Positions 1-8,122 of a stretch of 64,000 nt of DNA are shown here, piece after piece. The DNA is from Aidingimonas lacisalsi (lineage in GTDB: Bacteria > Pseudomonadota > Gammaproteobacteria > Pseudomonadales > Halomonadaceae), in NCBI RefSeq assembly GCF_008079445.1, contig NZ_VRYH01000008.1, forward strand, positions 57,415 to 121,414. The letters are read 5' to 3'. Every line of letters starts with the position of its first letter. Within the stretch, counting starts at the first letter, position 1. The position numbers and the translations under genes were made by a program. Below the pieces are notes generated by a model that did no database searches, was not told where the DNA came from, and worked only from the letters and a program-made list of their open reading frames with translations.

Positions 1-1
1 G

Positions 2-619
2 ACATGGCGAGGGTGCGACATCGACGGACAATCGCGCACCCTCGTAGGACTACCGGATCCGCAACTGCCGCTGGACAATGCAGCGGTCGCCTTGCAGGCC
101 CTTTCCCTTTGCGGCGTCGTACTCGACAATGAACGTTGTCGGCAGGCGTTGTCCACTGTGCAACTGCCTGGGCGCATGCAATGGCTGGGTCAATGGTGCC
201 TGGATGTCGCGCATAATCCCCATGCGGCAAGCTATGTGGCGTCTCGATTGTCGATGCAGCCTTGTCAGGGGCGTCGTATCGCGTTGCTCGGCATGGTCGA
301 TGACAAGGATGCCGATGGCGTCATCGACGTGCTGGCGCCGGTAATCGATGCCTGGGTACCTGTGTCCCTGACCGGGGAACGGGGAAGAGAGGCGAGGTCG
401 TTGGCAGCACGGCTGGAGGCAGCCAACTGCCGGGTGTTTCACCAGGCGACGTCGCCGGCGGCCGGCGCGGCCTGGTTACTGGAACATGTCAATGGTCAGG
501 ATCAGGTGCTGGTGTGTGGCTCTTTCTTTACCGTTGCCGAAGTGCTCAATGCAGACCTGCTGAGTGCCACTGTCGACGGTGCCCAACCCCGACCGGATCA
601 TCCAGGGAGGACGGGATGA
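2..619 (+). CDS. folC: Dihydrofolate synthase/folylpolyglutamate synthase, C-terminal part (truncated by window edge)
   Basis: The reading frame is open from base 2 and ends in TGA at 617-619, so only the last ~205 residues are in the window. FolC adds glutamate to dihydropteroate and to folates in the cytoplasm. The visible part matches the C-terminal Mur-ligase-like domain: the motif LDVAHNPHAA, then GMVDDKD and a late VCGSFFTV stretch, all in the order expected of FolC. The ATP-binding P-loop domain lies upstream, outside the window. The stop codon overlaps the start of dedD (ATGA), so the two are probably translationally coupled, as in the folC-dedD-cvpA-purF order known from other gammaproteobacteria. 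Identification is secure from motif and context; only the N-terminus is missing. Confidence 0.93.
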   Translation, partial: TWRGCDIDGQSRTLVGLPDPQLPLDNAAVALQALSLCGVVLDNERCRQALSTVQLPGRMQWLGQWCLDVAHNPHAASYVASRLSMQPCQGRRIALLGMVDDKDADGVIDVLAPVIDAWVPVSLTGERGREARSLAARLEAANCRVFHQATSPAAGAAWLLEHVNGQDQVLVCGSFFTVAEVLNADLLSATVDGAQPRPDHPGRTG

Positions 620-1296
620 AATACGGAATGCGTGAACGTATTAGCGGCGCCATCATTATCGTGGCACTGGGTGTGATTTTCATACCGATGCTGTTCGACG
701 ATCCGGCCCCGCGCGATTCGCAGCAGACCCCGGTATTGACTATCGATCAGCCAGTCGAGGTTGAACATACCGAGGTGGACGATCCCCAGCCACCATCGAG
801 CCTCGGTGACGAAGCCTCGAGCGTGCCCGACGTTGCGGACGATGGTGACGCTCCCGGTGCAACCGTGACTGACGACGCACTGCCGGACGCTGATGTTGCT
901 AGCCCCGATAGTGACCCCATTGCTGAATTGGCCCAATCGGCGGCCAGCACTGACGACACAGGTACCTCGGCCGCTGACGATGGCGGTGAGCCCGAGCCGG
1001 GTGCGTCCAACGCTGCGGATGGCGATGAGAACGCCTCGGCAACGACGAATCAGACCGTCGAAGACGGGCAATGGGCAGTCCAGGCGGGAAGCTTTCGAGA
1101 AGCCGGCAATGCCGAGCGTCTCGAAGCGCAACTGGACGAGCAGGGGTTCACGGCATATCGACGTGAACGCGATGACGACCTGACGACGGTCTATGTCGGC
1201 CCGTTCGGCAGTTCCGACGATGGCGAACAGGCCATGAACGAGCTCAAGGAACGTGCCAATATTCAGGGACTGCTGGTGCGTGTACAGGAGGACTGA
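616..1296 (+). CDS. dedD: DedD-like SPOR domain protein
   Basis: A 226-residue bitopic membrane protein. Residues ~8-24 form one hydrophobic segment (ISGAIIIVALGVIFIPML) after a short basic N-terminus. Residues ~30-150 are a low-complexity acidic linker rich in Asp, Ala, Ser and Pro, and the last ~75 residues are a SPOR domain starting near WAVQAGSF and ending VYVGPFG...LLVRVQED. SPOR domains bind denuded glycan strands of septal peptidoglycan, and DedD is a non-essential division protein at the septum. ATG at 616 overlaps the folC stop; a longer in-frame ORF exists upstream but would run inside folC. The very acidic linker fits a halophile-type protein composition, which is inference. Confidence 0.9.
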   Translation: MKYGMRERISGAIIIVALGVIFIPMLFDDPAPRDSQQTPVLTIDQPVEVEHTEVDDPQPPSSLGDEASSVPDVADDGDAPGATVTDDALPDADVASPDSDPIAELAQSAASTDDTGTSAADDGGEPEPGASNAADGDENASATTNQTVEDGQWAVQAGSFREAGNAERLEAQLDEQGFTAYRRERDDDLTTVYVGPFGSSDDGEQAMNELKERANIQGLLVRVQED

Positions 1297-1856
1297 TGAC
1301 CCTGACGTGGCTTGATGGCGTCTTCCTGGCAGTTCTGGCGATATCCATGCTCGCTGGTTTCATGCGTGGCTTGATTCGTGAAGGCTTGGGGTTGGCGGCG
1401 TGGATCCTGGCATTGCTGGCGGCTCGTGCCTTCGCCGAGCCGGTGGCGGACATGTTCAGCGGCATGATCGACCATGCCGATGGACGGTTGGTATTGGCGT
1501 TCGTACTGGTGATCTTCGTTGTCATCATGCTGTGTGGTCTCGTCATTCGAGCGATTCACGCCGCCGTCGAATGGGTCGGTATGGGCTTCTTCAACCGTGT
1601 GGCCGGTACCGCCTTCGGTGCCTTGAGAGGGGCAGCCGTACTGGTGTTGGCAACGGTATTGATCTCGCTGACACCGTTGACGCAACTGGAAGCCTGGCAA
1701 CAGGCCGAGGTCCGTCCCACATTCGAGCGTCTGCGCGACTGGTCGCTCGACCAGCTCAGAGATTGGGAGCAGCGTGATCCGGAGAGAGCCGAAGAGCTCC
1801 GCCAATTGACGCAACCTGACGGCTCGGACAATGCTCACACCGAGCCGAGTCAGTGA
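1296..1856 (+). CDS. cvpA: CvpA family membrane protein
   Basis: A 186-residue inner-membrane protein with four predicted hydrophobic segments (about residues 5-23, 28-45, 62-83 and 100-125) and a charged C-terminal tail of ~50 residues. It matches CvpA, named for colicin V production in E. coli, where it is cotranscribed with purF; its molecular role is not settled, though it is linked to envelope stress and bile resistance in enterobacteria. The ATG overlaps the dedD stop by one base (TGATG). purF follows after 97 bp that contain a strong hairpin, so cvpA and purF may be partly uncoupled in expression. Confidence 0.9.
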   Translation: MTLTWLDGVFLAVLAISMLAGFMRGLIREGLGLAAWILALLAARAFAEPVADMFSGMIDHADGRLVLAFVLVIFVVIMLCGLVIRAIHAAVEWVGMGFFNRVAGTAFGALRGAAVLVLATVLISLTPLTQLEAWQQAEVRPTFERLRDWSLDQLRDWEQRDPERAEELRQLTQPDGSDNAHTEPSQ

Positions 1857-1904
1857 CCGGTTCGACCGGCCATCGTGCGGAGTCGCTACAAGTTAACACT
1901 CAAG

Positions 1905-1925
1905 GATACCGGCCAAGCCGGTATC
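1905..1925 (+). terminator. Perfect hairpin in the purF leader
   Basis: GATACCGGC / CAA loop / GCCGGTATC forms a 9-bp perfect stem 29 bp upstream of the purF start. No T-run follows, so it is more likely an mRNA-stabilising or attenuating structure than a simple terminator. A second, smaller stem CCGGT-TCG-ACCGG sits just after the cvpA stop at 1857-1869. Function is inferred only from structure and position. Confidence 0.45.
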
Positions 1926-1953
1926 GGCATTTCATCAAGCGAGGTATGGCGGA

Positions 1954-3471
1954 ATGTGCGGTATCGTGGGCCTTATGGCCAATCAGGCGGTCAATCAGCC
2001 TTTGTACGATGCGCTGACGGTTCTTCAACACCGAGGGCAGGATGCCGCCGGCATGATGACCTGGCACGAGGGGCGCTTTCTGTTGCGTAAAAGTAACGGC
2101 CTGGTACGTGACGTTTTCCATACACGCCACATGACGCGCCTCAAGGGTAACGTCGGTATCGGTCATGTGCGCTATCCCACTGCCGGCTCCTCCAGTGAGG
2201 CCGAATCGCAACCCTTCTATGTCAACTCTCCCTACGGCATTACGCTGGCCCATAACGGGAACCTGACCAACTCCGATCAGTTGAAACAGGAGCTGTTTTC
2301 CACCGATCTGCGGCATATCAACACCAGTTCGGATTCTGAAGTCCTGCTCAATGTGTTTGCTCATGAGTTGGGTAAACAGGGGCATCACCTGGAGGCCGAG
2401 GACGTCTTCGATGCGGTGCGCCGTGTGCATCGCCGCTGCCAGGGCGGCTACGCCGCCGTAGCGATCATCAATGGCTTCGGCATGGTGGCGTTCCGTGACC
2501 CGCATGGCATTCGTCCGGTCGTCTACGGCACACGTGAAACCGATGGACAGAGAGATGTCATGATCGCGTCCGAGTCCGTGGCTCTGGACGTGGGCGGTTT
2601 CGAGTTGCATCGCGATCTTGCCCCGGGGGAGGCGGTCTTCGTCGACCTTGAAGGTGACATTCATACCCAGCAATGCACGGACAAACCGCAATTGGCCCCT
2701 TGCATCTTCGAATACGTCTACCTGGCACGACCGGATTCGATCCTCGATGGTGCCTACGTCTACGGTACGCGAATGGCCATGGGACGTAAGCTCGGCGATC
2801 GCATACTGACTGAATGGCCCGAACACGATATCGATGTCGTGATTCCGATTCCCGATACGTCGCGCACTTCGGCATTGGAGATGGCACAGCACCTGGGCGT
2901 GACCTATCGTGAAGGGTTCATGAAGAACCGCTATATCGGACGGACCTTCATCATGCCAGGGCAGACTCAACGCAAGAAATCCGTACGTCAGAAACTCAAT
3001 GCCATCGATATCGAGTTTCAAGGCAAGAACGTGTTGCTGGTCGACGATTCGATCGTGCGTGGTACGACCTGCAAGCAGATCATCCAACTGGCTCGCGAAG
3101 CGGGGGCCAACAAAGTGTATTTCGCCTCGGCCGCGCCACCGGTACGCTATCCTAATGTGTATGGTATCGATATGCCGGCGGCTAGCGAGTTGATCGCTCA
3201 TGGTCGCAGTGAAGCGGAAGTCGGGGAACTGATCGGTGCCGACCATATCTTCTATCAGAAGATCGAGGACCTGACGGCGGCATGTCGAGAGGTCAATCCT
3301 TCGATCGAGCATTTCGATTGTTCGGTCTTCGATGGCCGTTACATTACCGGCGATATCGACGAGACGTATCTGGAGGCGCTCGAGAGCGCACGTAACGATG
3401 CCGCGAAGGACCAGAGCGCCGGCGACCATGCCCTGGTTGGCATGCATAATCAGGATGACGATCTCGACTGA
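1954..3471 (+). CDS. purF: Amidophosphoribosyltransferase
   Basis: PurF catalyses the first committed step of purine synthesis, converting PRPP and glutamine to phosphoribosylamine. The protein is 505 residues, the usual length. It begins MCGIVGL, so Cys2 becomes the N-terminal nucleophile of the class II glutaminase domain without a propeptide, which fixes the start codon. The N-terminal Ntn domain (about 1-230) holds [10 protein letters not shown] and HVRYPTAG; the C-terminal phosphoribosyltransferase domain carries the PRPP loop [13 protein letters not shown] near residue 360. It lies between cvpA and metZ, the arrangement also found in pseudomonads. No frameshift or missing catalytic residue was seen. 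Confidence 0.98.
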   Translation: MCGIVGLMANQAVNQPLYDALTVLQHRGQDAAGMMTWHEGRFLLRKSNGLVRDVFHTRHMTRLKGNVGIGHVRYPTAGSSSEAESQPFYVNSPYGITLAHNGNLTNSDQLKQELFSTDLRHINTSSDSEVLLNVFAHELGKQGHHLEAEDVFDAVRRVHRRCQGGYAAVAIINGFGMVAFRDPHGIRPVVYGTRETDGQRDVMIASESVALDVGGFELHRDLAPGEAVFVDLEGDIHTQQCTDKPQLAPCIFEYVYLARPDSILDGAYVYGTRMAMGRKLGDRILTEWPEHDIDVVIPIPDTSRTSALEMAQHLGVTYREGFMKNRYIGRTFIMPGQTQRKKSVRQKLNAIDIEFQGKNVLLVDDSIVRGTTCKQIIQLAREAGANKVYFASAAPPVRYPNVYGIDMPAASELIAHGRSEAEVGELIGADHIFYQKIEDLTAACREVNPSIEHFDCSVFDGRYITGDIDETYLEALESARNDAAKDQSAGDHALVGMHNQDDDLD

Positions 3472-3483
3472 GTGGGAGCAGGC

Positions 3484-4683
3484 ATGAGTGAGCAGAGGGA
3501 AAGCCGTGGTTGGGGGCTGGAAACCCAGGCCATTCGGGTGGGGCATGATCGTACCCACGAGCAGGAACATGGCGAACCGATCTTTCCTACATCGAGCTTC
3601 GTCTATGGCAGCGCGGCGGAAGCCGCACGCAAATTCAGCGGCGAGGAAGCCGGTAATGTCTACTCGCGTTTCACCAATCCAACGGTAAGAACGTTCGAGA
3701 AGCGTCTTGCCGAGATGGAAGGTGGCGAGCGCTGCATTGCGACGAGTTCCGGCATGTCGGCGATACTTTCCACCGTCTTGGCGCTCCTGCAAGCCGGTGA
3801 CGAGATCGTGGCGTCGCGCTCCCTGTTCGGTTCGACCGTCAGTCTGTTCGACAAGTATCTTGGCAAGTTCGGGATCACGACACGTTATGTCGAGCTCTCC
3901 AGTCTGGAAGCCTGGGAAGCGGCCATTACCCCCGAGACACGGCTGCTGTTTGCGGAGACGCCCTCCAATCCCTTGTCCGAGGTCGTCGACATCGCTGCGC
4001 TGGCCGACATCGCGCATCGTCATGATGCTTGGCTGGCTATCGACAACTGCTTTCTGACGCCGGCATTGCAGCGCCCCATCGATCTGGGTGCCGATCTGGT
4101 GATTCATTCAGCGACCAAATACCTCGATGGTCAGGGGCGTGCCGTCGGTGGGGCGGTGGTCGGACCCGACAAGGAGCTCGAAGCGCTCTTCGGGGTGGTA
4201 CGTACCTGCGGACCATGCATGAGTCCATTCAACGCCTGGATCTTTTCGAAAGGACTGGAGACGCTACGCCTGCGCATGAAGGCACATTGCGAGAATGCCA
4301 TGGCCATGGCCGAATGGCTCGAGGCGCATCCGGCAGTGAAGCAGGTGCACTATAGCGGCTTGTCGGCTCATCCTCAGCACGAACTGGCAGCACGCCAGCA
4401 GAAAGCCTTCGGGGCGGTGCTCGGATTTGAAGTCGATGGCGGCCGTGAGGCGGCCTGGTCGGTGGTTGATGCCACACGCATCATGTCGATCACCGGAAAT
4501 CTGGGGGATGTCAAGACGACCATCACGCATCCGGGCACCACGACGCATGGGCGATTGTCCGACGAGCAGAAGGCGTCAGCCGGTATCAGTGAGGGGTTGA
4601 TCCGTATCTCGGTGGGACTGGAGGACCTGGAGGATCTCAAGGCTGATTTGCAGCGTGGGCTCGATACTCTGCCAATCTCTTGA
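3484..4683 (+). CDS. metZ: O-succinylhomoserine sulfhydrylase
   Basis: A 399-residue PLP enzyme of the Cys/Met metabolism family. MetZ makes homocysteine directly from O-succinylhomoserine and sulfide, bypassing cystathionine. Seen in the sequence: YSRFTNPTV near the N-terminus, the PLP-binding lysine in HSATKYLDG, and the substrate-binding C-terminal motif with TTHGRLS. ATG at 3484 follows GGGAGCAG and is preferred to an upstream in-frame GTG at 3472. Placement directly after purF is typical of metZ in Pseudomonas-like genomes and argues for metZ over metB or metC. The distinction from cystathionine gamma-synthase rests on context and overall resemblance, not on a diagnostic residue. Confidence 0.93.
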   Translation: MSEQRESRGWGLETQAIRVGHDRTHEQEHGEPIFPTSSFVYGSAAEAARKFSGEEAGNVYSRFTNPTVRTFEKRLAEMEGGERCIATSSGMSAILSTVLALLQAGDEIVASRSLFGSTVSLFDKYLGKFGITTRYVELSSLEAWEAAITPETRLLFAETPSNPLSEVVDIAALADIAHRHDAWLAIDNCFLTPALQRPIDLGADLVIHSATKYLDGQGRAVGGAVVGPDKELEALFGVVRTCGPCMSPFNAWIFSKGLETLRLRMKAHCENAMAMAEWLEAHPAVKQVHYSGLSAHPQHELAARQQKAFGAVLGFEVDGGREAAWSVVDATRIMSITGNLGDVKTTITHPGTTTHGRLSDEQKASAGISEGLIRISVGLEDLEDLKADLQRGLDTLPIS

Positions 4684-4744
4684 ATCCGAGTCATGCATCG
4701 CCATCATGAGATGAGCGGACATTTCCTTTCGCAGGAGCATGAAC

Positions 4745-5428
4745 ATGAAAATACTGATGGTTCTCACATCGCATGACAGCATGGGCGATACGGGACACAA
4801 GACAGGATTCTGGCTGGAGGAGTTCGTCGCTCCCTATTACGTCTTCAAGGATGCCGGGGCCGATATCACGTTGGCGTCACCGAAGGGCGGACAGCCGCCG
4901 GTGGACCCCAACTCGACGCAGCCAGAAGCCTTGACCGAGGAGACTCGACGTTTCGATGCTGACGACGATGCCAAAGCGCAGCTGGCTAACACGGAAAAGT
5001 TGTCCGACGTCGTTGCCGACGGCTTTGATGCCATCTTCTACCCAGGCGGTCATGGCCCGCTCTGGGACCTGACGGACAACGCCGATTCTCTGCGCTTGAT
5101 CAACGCTTTCGCTGCCGCTGACAAGCCCATCGGCGCCGTATGCCACGCGCCGACCGTGTTGCTCAAGGCCAGGGACGAGCAGGGTAATGCGCTACTGAAC
5201 GGTCGCCAGGCAACGGGGTTCACCAATAGCGAGGAGGAAGCCGTCGGGCTGACTGAGGTGGTGCCGCATCTGCTCGAAGATGCCATGAAGGAAGCCGGTG
5301 CCCGCTATACTCGCGGTGATGACGATTTTGCCCCCTATCAGGTGCGTGACGGCCTGCTGATCACTGGCCAGAATCCGGCCTCCAGCGCACCGACAGCGCG
5401 CCTTCTACTGGACACCCTCTCAGCATGA
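4745..5428 (+). CDS. DJ-1/PfpI (Hsp31-like) family protein, type 1 glutamine amidotransferase fold
   Basis: About 227 residues of the DJ-1/PfpI superfamily. The nucleophile elbow GAVCHAP places the reactive Cys at residue 133, and YPGGHGPLWD is the conserved loop that contributes to the site. Members of this size act as glutathione-independent glyoxalase III or as chaperone-like Hsp31 proteins; which applies here cannot be decided from sequence alone. AGGAG at 4733-4737 sits 7 bases before the ATG at 4745, so this start is preferred over the ATG at 4739. It stands alone between metZ and a cytochrome b561 gene and is followed by a strong hairpin. Confidence 0.85.
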   Translation: MKILMVLTSHDSMGDTGHKTGFWLEEFVAPYYVFKDAGADITLASPKGGQPPVDPNSTQPEALTEETRRFDADDDAKAQLANTEKLSDVVADGFDAIFYPGGHGPLWDLTDNADSLRLINAFAAADKPIGAVCHAPTVLLKARDEQGNALLNGRQATGFTNSEEEAVGLTEVVPHLLEDAMKEAGARYTRGDDDFAPYQVRDGLLITGQNPASSAPTARLLLDTLSA

Positions 5429-5435
5429 GGTAGTC

Positions 5436-5471
5436 GGGCAAACGCCGCACCCGGCAGGGCGGCGTTTGCCC
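5436..5471 (+). terminator. Strong hairpin after the DJ-1 family gene
   Basis: GGGCAAACGCCGC (5436-5448) pairs perfectly with GCGGCGTTTGCCC (5459-5471), a 13-bp stem with a 10-base loop, eight bases after the stop codon. Only a weak T-rich stretch follows (GTTTCT), so it is a probable but imperfect intrinsic terminator. Confidence 0.65.
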
Positions 5472-5624
5472 ACCGTTTCTCATCCGTGAATGCAGCGTTC
5501 ACCAATCTCAGGCTGTGCTGTTCGCAATGAGCGATTATGCTCTTGTCCATCGCAATCATAATGCGCTGTCGACGCATGACGTCGTCGGCGATTCTTGGCA
5601 TTCAGACAACGTAAGGAAACAGCG

Positions 5625-6182
5625 ATGTGGCGCAATACACCTAGTGGGTGGGGGCTTACCAGTATCGTCCTGCACTGGCTGAGTGCCATCGCCGTGGTTG
5701 GCTTGTTCGTGCTGGGTTGGTGGATGACCGGCCTGGGATACTACGACGATTGGTATTATCTGGGCCCTTGGTGGCATCGGTCCATCGGGATGCTCTTGCT
5801 GGGATTGACGGTCTTGCGACTGATATGGCGTGGGTGTCAGCCGAGTCCTGAGGCGCACGGTCAACGGTTCGAGCGCCTGTCAGCGCACCTAGGGCACATC
5901 GCTCTCTATGCGTTGATGCTTCTGGTACTGGTCAGCGGCTACCTGATATCGACTGCCGATGGCAGTGGCATTCAGGTGTTCGATTGGTTCGAAGTACCGG
6001 CTGTCGTCAGTGGAATCCGCAATCAGGCGACGCTGGCAGGGCTCGTGCACTGGTACGCATCGCTGGTGCTGATCGCGTTGGCAGCCGGACATACGCTGGC
6101 TGCGTTGAAACATCATTTCATCGATCGACAGGATACCCTGATACGCATGATATCCCCGTCATTGAGCCGCAGGGAACGATAA
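5625..6182 (+). CDS. Cytochrome b561 family protein
   Basis: A 185-residue four-helix integral membrane cytochrome b. Hydrophobic segments lie at about residues 14-36, 49-67, 88-108 and 138-158. Histidines that could ligate two haems are present in the helices (LHWLSA, WWHRSIG, LGHIALY, VHWYASL and AAGHTLA). Such proteins pass electrons between quinol and periplasmic acceptors. ATG at 5625 is preceded by AAGGAAA. The next gene encodes a YceI protein 66 bp downstream, the same pairing as yceJ-yceI in E. coli, so the two probably form an operon. Confidence 0.9.
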   Translation: MWRNTPSGWGLTSIVLHWLSAIAVVGLFVLGWWMTGLGYYDDWYYLGPWWHRSIGMLLLGLTVLRLIWRGCQPSPEAHGQRFERLSAHLGHIALYALMLLVLVSGYLISTADGSGIQVFDWFEVPAVVSGIRNQATLAGLVHWYASLVLIALAAGHTLAALKHHFIDRQDTLIRMISPSLSRRER

Positions 6183-6248
6183 GGCGTTCCCGGCTTGGCA
6201 ATCGTGAATCGGTTATCGAACCGAATTTTCATCAAAAGGAGAAAGCGC

Positions 6249-6830
6249 ATGTTGAAAAGAACCGCTTTGGCTGCATTGACTGCCGCTACCGTGATCCCGA
6301 TGACGCAGGCGCAAGCCGCCGATTATGTGATCGATACCGAAGGCCAGCATGCCTTCGTCCAGTTCAAGATCAGCCATCTTGGCTATTCCTATATCCTGGG
6401 CACGTTCGAAGAATTCTCCGGTGAATTCAGCTACGATCCGGAAGATGTCGAGTCGTCTTCGGTCAGTGTCGATGTCGATGTGAATAGCCTCAACACCAAT
6501 CATGGTGAGCGCGACAAACACATTCTCAGCGATGATTTCCTGAATGCCAGCGAATATCCGGAAGCGACCTTCCGATCGACTGGCTTCACCCGTACCGGTG
6601 AAGGCGAAGGGGAACTGGAAGGGGATTTGACGCTGCATGGTGAAACCCGCTCCATCACCATGGACGTCGAGCATGTTGGTGGTGGCGAAGATCCGTGGGG
6701 AGATTATCGTCAAGGATTCGAAGGTACCACGACGCTGGCTCTGGAAGATTTCGGTATCGATATGAGCGATTTCCCGGAAGTCATGCATGAACTGGAACTC
6801 TACGTCACCTTCGAAGGTATTCGTCAGTAA
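6249..6830 (+). CDS. yceI: YceI family periplasmic lipocalin-like protein
   Basis: A 193-residue secreted protein with a clear signal peptide (residues 1-23, cleavage expected after QAQA). The mature part is a YceI beta-barrel: DTEGQHAFVQFKISHLG at its N-terminus, the stretch DKHILSDDFLNASEYPEA, and a late ITMDVEHVGGGEDPWG. Family structures show a lipocalin-like fold binding a polyisoprenoid or amphiphile; expression in E. coli responds to alkaline or osmotic stress. AGGAG at 6237-6241 supports the ATG at 6249 rather than the in-frame upstream start. Partner of the cytochrome b561 gene just upstream. Confidence 0.93.
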   Translation: MLKRTALAALTAATVIPMTQAQAADYVIDTEGQHAFVQFKISHLGYSYILGTFEEFSGEFSYDPEDVESSSVSVDVDVNSLNTNHGERDKHILSDDFLNASEYPEATFRSTGFTRTGEGEGELEGDLTLHGETRSITMDVEHVGGGEDPWGDYRQGFEGTTTLALEDFGIDMSDFPEVMHELELYVTFEGIRQ

Positions 6831-6833
6831 TCG

Positions 6834-6868
6834 AAAAAAAAGCCGGTCAACATGGTGTTGACCGGCTT
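6834..6868 (-). terminator. Intrinsic terminator for the reverse-strand oxygenase gene, possibly bidirectional
   Basis: AAGCCGGTCAACA / TGG / TGTTGACCGGCTT (6840-6868) is a perfect 13-bp stem with a 3-base loop. On the reverse strand it is followed by a run of T (the A-run at 6834-6840), the signature of an intrinsic terminator for the gene ending at 6980. On the forward strand it lies right after the yceI stop but has no T-run. Confidence 0.85.
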
Positions 6869-6979
6869 GCCTGACATCCTGTCATTCTCCTCATCTGCAC
6901 TTCCTGCCTATTTACCGCTTCTTGCCTTCCAGCTTGTCAATGGCTTACTTCCTTGTCGGAGTGCATTGATCCGCGCGTA

Positions 6980-7774
6980 TCAGAATACCTCGTTGAGGAC
7001 GGCATCCGGAAAGTGACGGCGCAACATACGGTTCTGGAAACCATCCACGAAGCGGCTGTTGATGATGATGATGAAGCGCTCATAAGGGGCATCGGGATTT
7101 TCCTGAGTGATGCCATCAGCGCTATGGAACAACTGATCGTCACGGATGTGCAGAACCTCGCCGGGAGCCAGCACTCGGTCCATCAACGGTTGACGTCCGG
7201 CCTTGTCGGCGTAGAGGTGATTGCAGGCGCCACTGACGTTGTCGCGATTGACGACCAGGATGCTCAGGGATTTGCACCCATCGGCATGTATGCCCTGGCC
7301 TTGCAACGGGTCCAGCTTGCCTTTACCGCGTACGCCCGTGATTTGCATCAGGATGGGTTCGCGTGGACCGATACCCCACAGCTTGGCCCAGGCACGCACG
7401 AAAGCCTTGACGTCACTGCGTGAAGTGAACTCCTCGGTCAATCCGGGGTAATAGCGCAGCTTGTCGGCCATGCTGTCGGCATCGTTGAACATGCCCCCTT
7501 GGGCCATCGGGCATTCCCCCATGACCTCGACGTCATCGGTGTCGGTCAGGTTCAGCCATGACATCCGCTTCCAGCGTCGATTGACATAGGGATCACGCGG
7601 CAGGTCTTTCAGGTGACCTCGCCATTCCTCCAGGTCGACATGCGGCTTGATATCCGTCAGGCTCCACCCTTGGCTCGCCAGTTCGGCGGGGACATGAGAT
7701 TCCCAATACCCGATTTCACGCTCACGAATGAGACCAGACAGACCATACCCATGCTTCAAGCTTTCATATTTCAT
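6980..7774 (-). CDS. 2OG-Fe(II) dioxygenase family protein (amino acid hydroxylase-like)
   Basis: A 264-residue soluble protein resembling the 2OG-Fe dioxygenase family that includes bacterial L-isoleucine hydroxylase. The iron-binding facial triad is visible as HAD in QGIHADG (about residue 163) and a distal His in DQLFHSADG (about 217), followed by an Arg in YERFIIIINSR that may bind 2-oxoglutarate. The family hydroxylates free amino acids; the substrate here is unknown. A strong ribosome site (GGAGGAAA on the coding strand, 7781-7788) supports the start. It is monocistronic, with its own terminator and a 348-bp upstream gap holding two inverted repeats. Confidence 0.82.
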   Translation of the reverse strand: MKYESLKHGYGLSGLIREREIGYWESHVPAELASQGWSLTDIKPHVDLEEWRGHLKDLPRDPYVNRRWKRMSWLNLTDTDDVEVMGECPMAQGGMFNDADSMADKLRYYPGLTEEFTSRSDVKAFVRAWAKLWGIGPREPILMQITGVRGKGKLDPLQGQGIHADGCKSLSILVVNRDNVSGACNHLYADKAGRQPLMDRVLAPGEVLHIRDDQLFHSADGITQENPDAPYERFIIIINSRFVDGFQNRMLRRHFPDAVLNEVF

Positions 7775-8122
7775 GATGATTTCCTCCAGATGATCTCATC
7801 GGGAATCGATGAGAAATGTCGTTGCAAGGTGCAACCTGATAAAGAGTGGAAAGGTATGATAAAAAATGTCAACAAAATGTATCTGTCGTGTGAGTAGGGG
7901 ATTTCTGATAAAAACGCGCTATGGTGTAGTCAGTCGCATGTCTTGCGTGTCGGCGTGCGATACGAACGTGTTCCCCGCAATCGCATCAGATCAATAAGTT
8001 GGGGTGGGTGGTTGAGGCAGTTCCGTGTAGGATAAGCTCACAAAAATGTTTCCCCGTTTATCAGGAAAACGGATGTTTTATCGGCACATGAGTATCGGCA
8101 TAACCGTACTGAGGGTACTAGC
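7775..8122. promoter_or_regulatory. 348-bp AT-rich divergent intergenic region with two inverted repeats
   Basis: No gene is seen. The region separates the reverse-strand oxygenase from the forward GGDEF-EAL gene and is clearly richer in A and T than its flanks. It holds CTCATCG-N5-CGATGAG (7795-7813) and GTTGCA-AGG-TGCAAC (7821-7835), both perfect inverted repeats just upstream of the oxygenase ribosome site, and a TTGACA on the reverse strand near 7866-7871. These could be operators or leader hairpins for the oxygenase gene. No convincing paired -10 box was found. Confidence 0.5.

Noticed and set aside
1900..4107. Long reverse-strand open frame (735 codons) opposite purF and metZ
   Set aside because: It lies across two well-supported genes, has no ribosome site or recognisable family, and its existence follows from the codon bias of the forward genes.
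7613..7897. Small forward open frame of 94 codons
   Set aside because: Mostly antisense to the oxygenase gene and without a ribosome site or family match.
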